Origin: Massariosphaeria phaeospora
Lineage: Eukaryota > Ascomycota > Dothideomycetes > Pleosporales
Length of the DNA stretch: 64,000 nt
NCBI GenBank assembly: GCA_011032825.1
Contig: JAADJZ010000003.1
Coordinates: 1,550,001-1,614,000 of the forward strand
Direction of reading: 5' to 3'
A model generated the notes under the pieces. It was given only the letters and a program-made list of their open reading frames with translations. It made no database searches and had not been told where the DNA came from. The translations under genes were made by a program, and so were the position numbers. Numbering within the stretch: position 1 is the first letter of the stretch; every line of letters begins with the position of its first letter. This document shows positions 56,553-64,000 of the stretch, in pieces.

Positions 56553-58081
56553 ATGCCCGCTGCGACCTCGCGATTCCAGGACGGTCCGGACAGGAAGCGC
56601 AGGGCGCATGCGAAGAGCCGGAAAGGCTGCGCCAACTGCAAGCTTAGACGAGTGAAGTGCGACGAGGCACGTCCACAGTGCAGACGGTGTACCTCGTACG
56701 GTACGAATGCTGTCAACAAACCCTTGGAAGCAGCACGGGCAAGACTAATCTGTTGGCCAGGTGTATCGTGTGGTTACGATGGCACACAGCCGTCCTTGGA
56801 CCTGACCGCTAAAGGATCTTTCCAAGTGGAGCTTTCGTCCGGAAGCCAGACCCGTTTTGGACCTGGACCTCAGGCGTCTTCTATATCAACAGACAAGACG
56901 TTGGTGACCATGATAAACCAGTCTTTGCATGCTGAGGCTGCCAAGATACCGATAGACTCGGTACAGGAACATGAATATGGCATGTCGTGGAACTTCACCG
57001 CTACTGATCTCGAGGCTGTACATAGATTTGCGAACAGAACTGTTCTTACCATTGGGACGGCGCGGACGTTCCCCACATATCAAGACTGCATGGTTCGATT
57101 GGCTTTTGCCGTAAGCAACCTCCCGCCCCTTCCATCGCTGAGAATGACAAGGCCATGTCCTCATACGCCGCTCCTAACATTAGATAGCACCCGTTCCTTA
57201 TGCACATGGTGCTGAGTCTCACCTTGCTGCACGACGCCTATCTTACTTGGCATCTACCTGATCTCTCAGCAGCACATACCCACACCTCACTGCAACATTG
57301 GAGCATCGCCACAAAAGTCTTCAACGATATCCTCTCGCGTCCAGTTGCAAACGCACACCGCGACCCCATTTGGGCTACTGGCGCTTTACTGGGCGCAACG
57401 GTTTTCGCCTATGTCGAACCAACCGACGCCAACGAAGCATGGCCGCTCAAACCTTCAGATCCGTGCGATCTCGACTGGCTGAAGCTTAGCGAAGGCAAGA
57501 AAGCAATCTGGGAGGTTGCCAACCCACTGCGCCCAGACTCCGTTTTCCGCTCTGTTGCGAGTGACCTCAAAATGGCACCGCGATGGGTGGTGGAAGACCA
57601 GGATCTGTCCTACCTCCCCTTGGGCTTGCTTCAACTCTTCAACATTGGCCCAGATTCTACCATTGAAAACAACCCATATCACCTTCCGGCTCTCATCCTC
57701 GCTCGCCTCCAGAACCTAACTCCGAACCCTGACAATATACTCGATTTCCTGTACTTCATGGGTCACATGACACACAAATTCCGCAATTTACTCGAGATTA
57801 AAGACCCTAGGGCGCTGTGGATGCTGGGATGGTGGTTCAAGAAGCTTGAGCATGGCGATCTCTGGTGGCTAACGAGGAGGGCGAAGGTTGAGGGGCGAGC
57901 TATTCAAATTTGGTTGGATAGACGATTGGGTCGGGAGCAGGGAACGCGTGGTCTACTAGGGTGGTTCCTAGACAGGTCTGAAACAGATGCGACAGGCTTA
58001 GTTGTAGATGATAGCATGCTCCCTGTGCTGACGTGCTTCTATATAGATTCTGGGCTGTCACCAGACTGCAACATGCAGTAG
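56553..58081 (+). CDS. Zn2Cys6 binuclear-cluster transcription factor
   Basis: Exons 56553-56700, 56761-57110 and 57188-58081 give 463 residues. Intron 1 (60 bp; GTACGA, GACTAATC branch, GGCCAG) interrupts the zinc cluster. Intron 2 (77 bp; GTAAGC, CTAAC, GATAG) restores LAFA-HPFLMHMVLSLTLLHD. The spliced cluster is Cys26-x2-Cys29-x6-Cys36-x6-Cys43-x2-Cys46-x6-Cys53, the exact GAL4-type spacing, preceded by a basic stretch (RKRRAHAKSRKG). The rest resembles the short C6 regulators related to sterol-uptake factor Upc2: a cluster, a short linker and a helical regulatory region, with no full fungal_trans domain evident. Target genes cannot be inferred. Intron 1 has no in-frame stop and is a multiple of three, so an unspliced message is translatable. 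Confidence 0.9.
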
Positions 58082-58761
58082 AAAAACTGACGTTTCAAGT
58101 ACATACTATACGTATATACGTAAAAGACACCAATCTACCGTTACTTTCTTGCAGCGACAGATGAATTGAGAGCAGAATTACTACTGCAATTTACTACTGG
58201 AATTTACGATTGACGAAAGCTATGGAGAGGCCGATGGAGAAGACCATGATCGACAAGGACGCGCTACGACAGCGCTTGAGAGAACAGAAAGTAGGCACAT
58301 GAGCTCTTCAATATGAAAGGGCTTGATGCCCATGACGGAGAACAACATGGTCTCGATAGATGAGATCAGGACACGAGAGGAGTGGAAAGAGAGGTGGTCA
58401 TATATTTGCCGAAAAGACTGCTCTTCTCTACGAGGCGGCAAAGAAAACGTTGCGCTGGACTTGTTAGTGGTCGGCCAGGGACCAGGTACAACTGTATACC
58501 TGCATCGTGGAGGGCAAGCTTCTGGCACAGTGCGCTGTAGTCTGGCTGGAGGGTGCGGGGGCCAATGTGATGGGCAAAGGTTGCAAAATCGTCTAGGAGC
58601 GTCCCCGGGCCGTGACGGCACCGGGCTTGGCATCGCACATAGCATCCCCCGTACTGCCGCGCGATCAATCCTCTTTGAATCTCCCATCCGCCCTCGATCT
58701 CGGCCACCCTCACGACGCAGCCTCCCTCGCCGGCAGTGCACACGGGCCCGGAAGACTTGTT
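58082..58761. other. Intergenic region between convergent genes
   Basis: 680 bp of 3' flanks of the transcription factor (plus) and TATA-binding protein (minus). Frames on both strands overlap each other and look like composition artefacts. Confidence 0.5.
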
Positions 58762-59635
58762 CTAAACCTTCCGAAAATGCCCGAGCACGGGATAGATGAG
58801 GTTGAATGCCGTGTAGATTTCCTCGCGCACTTTGGCGCCTGTTAGGACAATCTTGCCGCTCACAAAGATGAGCAGCACAATCTTCGGCTTCATCATGCGG
58901 TAGACCAAGCCCGGGAAGATCTCCGGTTCGTAGGATGTGAAGTTGTAGTGCGTGCTGTTGAGACCCTCGAGCCGGATTGGGAATTTGACGTCGCATGAAC
59001 TGACGATGTTCTGGATCCTGAAGTCCTGCACTCTATCAGCTGGAGCCTCCGCTTCGCCCGTGGCGGGGACATACTGTGAACCTGGCGTTGAACCCCAGCT
59101 TCTGGATGATGCGGGCGAACTTCCGAGCAGCAAGCCGACTGTCGTCCTCCGATTTGGCACCCGTCACCACCATCTTTCCACTTGCGAAAACGAGCGCTGT
59201 CGTCTTTGGATCACGTATGCGCATGATCACCGCAGCAAATCGCTCTGGGTTGTACTCAGCATTCCGAGCATGAAGCGCAATCGTCTTCAGGTCTAGACGT
59301 GTGGCTAGGTTTACCGTCGCTACGATATTCTGCAGGATAGGTACAATTCCGGCGGCATGGACTTGAGGACTAGGCTTCGCCCCCTTTTGGTGAGATGTAA
59401 CATTGTCTTCATCGTCTTTACCCCGCAGCTTGTGCTTTCAGAGGGACATTTTTGTTTCGATGCCGCTTTGGACCGACAGAGATCGTCAGTACAGTGGGCT
59501 GAAACAACAGCTGTCGTGCTTCGTTATGCTTTTGTTCTATCCGTACGCGGGATGAGGAGGTTTTGGAGACTCGGTATAAGGAGCTTGTCTTTCATCTACT
59601 GTTGATCGAGTCTTTGTTTGGTAGGAGCTCGACAT
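58762..59635 (-). CDS. TATA-binding protein with a divergent second repeat
   Basis: Confident exons are 59369-59075 and 59025-58762, joined by a 49-bp intron (GTATGT, GCTGATAG branch, GTGCAG). A 52-bp intron (59421-59370; GTAAAG, CCTAG) links to an exon from 59422 to about 59498. The translation start is uncertain; one candidate is a 12-codon exon 59635-59600. The first TBP repeat is canonical: [60 protein letters not shown]. The second repeat keeps [32 protein letters not shown] and EEIY, but departs at [14 protein letters not shown], in IVSSCDV, and at the end (LGHFRKV). TBP is one of the most conserved eukaryotic proteins, so this may be a second, faster-evolving copy. It binds TATA DNA in the PolII initiation complex. 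It is convergent with the Zn2Cys6 gene. Confidence 0.85.
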
Positions 59636-61289
59636 TCGTCGCCACCTCGCGCTCCTCTTCTTTATACGCGCCCGCAACATCTCCTCAACAAAGACGTTAG
59701 GTTCAAGAACGTTCCTCTCCACGCTACGATTGCGTGCGTTATGACCAAGGGCACGATTGGATTGCACAGCGCAGATTGTAAGAGCTTCACCACAGCCACG
59801 CTCGCTGCGAAAAAGTGAATAGATCTTTGATCATTCCACCAGAGGACGTGTGTTCCCTTCCACTTTTATTCGAGTCTTTCTTCGCCTCAATCTTCGCTTG
59901 TCTAGGTTTGAACGCTTGTAGTGCCGTTTCATCATCCTAGGATAAAAGACGGATTCTTCACCAAGGTTGCTGTAGCGGTGAGGTTGATAGCGGCGATATA
60001 GGCCATAGTCATCGCCATCCTTGCACCCTGCTTTCGCTTACACCTTCCAAGGTTGCGTTAGGGAAATGGATCGGATGAAGACTTCCTTCCGACCGAAGGC
60101 CCGCCACAAATGGGAAAGGGACGTTTCGGGCTGCGTTGAGGAAATATTCGCCGAGTCCCGCTCCAGAACGTGCACAAGGTTTTCTCTATGATCACGGAGC
60201 AAGTTTGGTTTGGATCTCTCACGTACGGTCCGTCACCCGCGTCTTCCTAGCTCTCCATTAGGTGATGCCCAGCGTATGAGCTAAGCATGCCGCACCAGTA
60301 GAAAGTAAAGATAAGCACACATTGACCACGGCAAGCACGTAATGTACGCTCTCTGGAGAGGTAGCTTTGGAACGAGTGCATGACTAACTCTGTAGATGGA
60401 ATACTCCGATAACAGGAATAAAAGCTTACAATGACGAAGGTGCGCTACCAGCCTCTATCAGGCCGAATAGTCACCACCCGACTGTCCCCACGTATAGTAG
60501 TTATTTCAGTCTTCCATGGATACACTATTCATTTTGGCACTATCATGTATAGGTATGCTTTCCACCTTGGCGGAGTCCATACATTCGAGTCGAGCCGACA
60601 GGTCTCGGGTTTAAACCATCGCAAGGCAGTATAGGAGTGCTATGCCACAAATCCTACTAACCAACTTGAACAACCGGGCATTCTCTAGACGCGAACTCCG
60701 GCAAACAACATGCCGCGTTTTACATAAACTTTGAACTTGCGTAGGGTAATTCCCCTGCAGGTCAACTGCTGGTCTGACCTCGTGTTGTTGTAATCCACTC
60801 TCCACTCTCCACTCTCCACTCTGGCACCTAAGTAGATTGGTTTAGCAAATCAACCGTGCGGCCTCCAGTTTTACAGCATCTCTAGTGTTGTGTTGAGGAA
60901 TGCTACGCCTTATAAATCGCCACATGGCTGCCACCCGGAATGGAAATTCCACCCACCCACGGGGTCGCTCGATGTGGCCTACGTAATCAAAGGTTATATC
61001 CGGAACAAACGGCACCGAAAACGGCGGTCCCACAGCCGTGAATCGACGATCAATAGAGCGAAGACGACAAGCCGTGGCGGTGGCAAACAGCGCGGCCACC
61101 GCCCAAACCCCGCAAGGTGAGAATGCCAGCAGCATCGGCTTCTTATTCGCGGATGGGCCTGTCGTGAGCGTTTTGTGCGGGCCACGACTGGACTGCCCCG
61201 CCACAAGAGGGTGAGCGACTTGTGCCCGGGGGCGTTGGGTGCTGATCGGTGCCGCACAAAGCGCGCAGGTGGCCGCACCGTGGACGGCG
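59636..61289. other. 1.65-kb region without a supported gene
   Basis: Scattered short frames on both strands have no recognisable domain or codon pattern. It contains a heptamer tandem (60795-60822) and the distal promoter of the metallothionein. No tRNA was recognised. Confidence 0.5.
60795..60822. repeat. Four perfect copies of a 7-bp tandem repeat
   Basis: CCACTCT is repeated four times without mismatch. Confidence 0.9.
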
Positions 61290-61297
61290 GGTATATA
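61290..61297 (+). promoter_or_regulatory. TATA box of the metallothionein gene
   Basis: TATATAAG lies 138 bp before the start codon, followed by a C/T-rich start region and an AC/CAA-rich leader (ATCATCAACAAACA before the ATG). This is a strong fungal core promoter, as expected of an inducible, highly expressed small gene. Confidence 0.75.
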
Positions 61298-61434
61298 AGT
61301 TCCCCTTGCTCTCTCCTTCTGCAGCACCAACGACAACAAAGACTTTCTACTACCAACCTCTTCCTCAATCTATCAATCTATCCATTCCGAGACTACCTAT
61401 ATCGCCATCCATACTACTTCATCATCAACAAACA

Positions 61435-61579
61435 ATGGGTGGCTGTGGCTGTGCTTCGTCCGGCTCCTGCGGCTGCGGACAGGACTGCTCCTGTGAAGGC
61501 TGCCCTGTAAGCAAACCCTACTGTTTGCCCCATTGTCTCACAGTGATGACTACTGACGGTGATGATACAGCACAAATAA
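61435..61579 (+). CDS. Copper metallothionein, 26 residues, split by an intron
   Basis: Exon 1 (61435-61506) encodes 24 residues and exon 2 (61571-61579) the last two plus stop. The 64-bp intron has GTAAGC, a CTACTGAC branch and TACAG. The product binds Cu(I) in a thiolate cluster in the cytosol. Seven cysteines are at positions 4, 6, 12, 14, 18, 20 and 23 (CxC, CxC, CxC, C), with no aromatic residues and a Lys end. Cysteine placement and total length equal those known for the Neurospora crassa copper metallothionein. The start context is CAACAATGG, A at -3. Without splicing the frame runs on for 33 unrelated codons, so simple ORF calling misreads it. It is tail-to-tail with a copper transporter. 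Confidence 0.93.
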
Positions 61580-62203
61580 GCGGCATTCACCCATGCTTAC
61601 GCTGGTGATGCATGAGATGAAGGCTTGGTGAGTGGCGCGGATCGATCTCTCTTCTATGACCCGAGGCCTGACTGGCTGCGGTAGAAACCTCATTCTACAT
61701 GGCAGACAGGCACGTCACGACTGTGGATATTCGGGGTGAAAGAGAGTGGAGAGCGGAGATTGGGCTTGATGTACCATATCTAGGGCTGCCGTTCTATACA
61801 ATGGAGCTCTAGTTGAATAGATCGGATTATTGGAAAGCTTTTCGCTTTGGTGACTTGTTAGCACTGTGCACATGACTATCGATGGTGAAGGACGTTGAGT
61901 TCATCAAGTGCCAGGCCAACGCTCTACTGCCATGTATCCGCACTTTCAGGTTCTTACCTTCCAATATCACTCCCGCGGTTCGCCACATGTCTGTGAACCA
62001 GGTCGCCCCAGGAAAGGCCGCCCATTGCAGTTGCCATTGTAGTAGTCACGTTTGTAGAAAGTGTACAGTGCACCAATATAGTGGCAAGTGGTATGGAGTG
62101 TGAAAAACTTCCAACATTGGAAGGTTCAATTGTGTGCGGTGCGCAGTCTCATGTGATGATTGTCTCCTTCTTGACTTCCAGCTCGTGCGCACGGTAGCTG
62201 TAC
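61580..62203. other. Intergenic region between the convergent copper genes
   Basis: 624 bp of 3' flanks. No gene is supported. The only frames are short and composition-driven. Confidence 0.5.
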
Positions 62204-63081
62204 TCATCCACAGCAGACGGTCACCTCCTCTTGCAACCTGTCTCCGCCCCCTTGGTTGACGTTGAAGCTCTGCCATCCGAAAATAAAGTATCCCAGGTAT
62301 GCGCCAATGAAGATGCAGATGATGATGTACCCGTTGTAGTACATGGCGAGCAACATGATGAAATAGGCAACCGCGAACTGGAGCATGTGAAGGAGGGCCC
62401 GGATAGCTTGCTGAAGTACGCTCGGGCGGAAGCGTGTGTTGGCTGCAGGCGTGCAGGCGGGGCTAGTCGATGCAGACGGGCCCTTCGCAGCCTCGGTGGA
62501 CGAGGACGATGAGTTGAGCGCAGGTCCATGGGAGCGCGAGTGCTGTGAGATAATGAAGCGGTCATATTCCTTGCCGGCACGGCGGAGAGCTTCGAGAACG
62601 ATGACGAGGAGCATGACACCGATGCAAGACCCAGCAAACATGCCCTTGGACGTGATGTGCCACGAGCTAGAAAGGAAGCCGGTTTGTGCGGTCAGCCAAT
62701 GTGCGCCGTTCTTTCAGGGCAGTGTACGTACATGAATCAATGGTGTTCCAGTTCCACAACATCTACACAACCACGGTCAGCTCTGAAGCAATACACTAGC
62801 CTAGTGGCAACGCTATCCAGTTGGCAGATGCGGTAGACGGTTCCAATGCCACACGCAATCTTCCATCTGCTCGCTCGCCCGCCAGAATCGAGTGCACCCT
62901 CAGCGGAGTTGGAGCGGGGCTTTCTTACAGAAATCTTGCAGCTGCCGCCCATGTCCATTCCTCCGTGGCCTCCTCCCATGGCGGCGGCGGCGGTGCTGGC
63001 TGCCATGGCGGCGCTAGTGGTCGCCGTCATCACCATGTCGCCCATGCTCGACATGGCCATGGAGTGTCCGGAGTGGTCCAT
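62204..63081 (-). CDS. Ctr-type copper transporter
   Basis: Exons 63081-62929, 62762-62728 and 62666-62204 give 216 residues. Introns are 166 bp (GTAAGA, GTGTAG) and 61 bp (GTACAC, GGCTGACC branch, TTTCTAG). Ctr proteins form trimers that import Cu(I). The N terminus is rich in Met, His and Gly (MDHSGHSMAMSSMGDM, then GGHGGMDMGG), as in copper-collecting ectodomains. MLWNWNTIDSC precedes TM1 (GMFAGSCIGVMLLVIVLEAL). A Ser/Pro-rich loop follows. TM2 carries the pore signature MLLAM (MxxxM) and TM3 carries GAYLG (GxxxG). The tail ends in CCG, a possible metal-handing pair. Splicing shortens the DSC-x-SWHI junction slightly relative to other Ctr proteins, so the second intron's acceptor is the least certain point. 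Confidence 0.9.
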
Positions 63082-64000
63082 TGCTGTGGTGTTCTGTAGA
63101 GCGTTGGCTTCGTGTGCGTCGACGGAGGGCAACCGAGCCGTGGTTCTGGAGCGATAGATGTAGAAAGCGGCCAGGTGAGTCGAGCGAGCAGGTTTGCGGG
63201 TATCGGGCAGAAAGATATACACAGAGGACGCGGGGCCAAGAGGACCAGGTGAAGAGAATGGGAAGAGGCAGGTCGTTGGACAGTGTGCCAATCAACGGCT
63301 CAATGGTGCGCAAACCCCCTCATACCTATGTGTTTACCGTGGATACGGCGTGCTCGGCGCGGCGCCCCTTCCATCCCAACCGATACGGGCCAGAGGAGGA
63401 TGCCAGCGCAGCACAGCAATCCCACGAGCACGAGCACGAGCACGATCAGCAGCTTCAGCTTCAGCAGCAGCAGCAGCAGCGCGGTGCAGGTTGCGATCAG
63501 GAGCTTGGGTTGGGTCGCGGAGCCGAGGGAGCGAGTGAGTTTGCGCACATTGTTACGCCACAGCACTAGGCCTACCTGCACCGTCGCCGTTTCGGCAAGG
63601 CTGTCGAGGTCCCGGCTCCCGAGACGAGGGAGTCGATGTGGATGCGCGACTGGCGTGGTGTTGGTTCGCACTGCATGCAGGTTCCGCGTCGGAGACTGGA
63701 GTGCTGCCATGGCTCTATCGGCCAGTCGACGGGGAGGCGATATATTGACGTCGCTGTCGGTGCTAGTCGCCCAAACGAAGAACTGTCCTCCGAAGAACTG
63801 TCCTCCGCTGGTGGTTGGAGCCTGTAGCTGGAGGTCCCCTTTGCAGGTGGTGTGCTCGATGGCGGCGGGATTACTAATCCAAGCAACCGTGCCCACGAAT
63901 CCGACATCGGAACAACGCTCCCCCCGACAGTAGACCGACGCGACAGCCCTCGTGCCTCAAACCTGATGGTCGTATCACCGTGGCTTTTCTCTGCCAAGGA
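63082..64000. other. Upstream region of the copper transporter with CAG and duplicated 15-mer repeats
   Basis: A CAG triplet tract lies at about 63461-63480 (with CTTCAG variants before it), and a perfect 15-bp direct repeat, GAAGAACTGTCCTCC, at about 63777-63806. The minus frame 63300-63896 contains a Leu-rich hydrophobic run that is simply the CAG tract translated in reverse. I do not support it as a gene, although an incomplete gene running off the right edge cannot be excluded. Confidence 0.45.

Noticed and set aside
15285..58081. Possible secondary-metabolite or effector cluster around the AT-rich block
   Set aside because: No backbone synthase or small cysteine-rich secreted gene was found in or near the block; the flanking genes are functionally unrelated.
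63300..63896. 198-codon minus frame with a Leu-rich membrane-like segment
   Set aside because: The hydrophobic run is the reverse translation of a CAG tract; flanking residues look random.
1..64000. tRNA and rRNA genes
   Set aside because: No cloverleaf-type A and B boxes or rRNA segments were recognised by eye; a tRNA scan would settle this.

Overview
The window is fungal nuclear DNA, from a filamentous ascomycete (Pezizomycotina). The genes carry short introns (46-166 bp) with GTAAGT-like donors and CTAAC/CTGAC-like branch sites. They include a cullin-3, a Zn2Cys6 regulator, a Ser/Thr/Pro-rich secreted glycosidase and a 26-residue metallothionein of the Neurospora type. A 36.7-kb AT-rich block of mutated transposons, with Gln and Trp codons turned into stops, indicates repeat-induced point mutation (RIP). 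Placement in Dothideomycetes is an inference from this layout only.

Left gene-rich arm (1-17,240). In order: a sterol O-acyltransferase (minus); a seven-helix membrane protein (plus) across a shared 1-kb promoter; a decayed multi-exon secreted-protein gene (minus) with 66-bp tandem repeats at its 3' end; the mitochondrial zinc-finger chaperone ZIM17 (minus), head-to-head with cullin-3 (plus) across 331 bp; and a GH128-type secreted glucanase (plus).

AT-rich block (17,240-54,033). I found no living gene here. It is a nest of DNA transposons and Ty3/Gypsy retroelements: Pogo/Fot1-type elements of about 1.85 kb with TA target duplications; two 433-bp MITEs; two copies of a chromodomain-type Gypsy element in opposite orientations; a separate Gypsy element with 472-bp LTRs and an AGTAG target duplication inside one of them; large fold-back palindromes; and a Tc1/mariner element at the right border. 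Several insertions can be ordered in time, and two can be checked against an empty site in a sister copy.

Right arm (54,034-64,000). A GC-rich fold-back element with a 12-bp minisatellite abuts a frameshifted quinone-oxidoreductase-like pseudogene. Beyond it lie a Zn2Cys6 transcription factor, a TATA-binding protein whose second repeat is unusually divergent, and a tail-to-tail copper pair: a 26-aa copper metallothionein split by an intron and a Ctr-type copper transporter. The pair suggests a small copper-handling locus (uptake plus sequestration).

Coordinates of exons and transposon ends were worked out by reading splice sites and terminal repeats by eye. No alignments or database searches were run.
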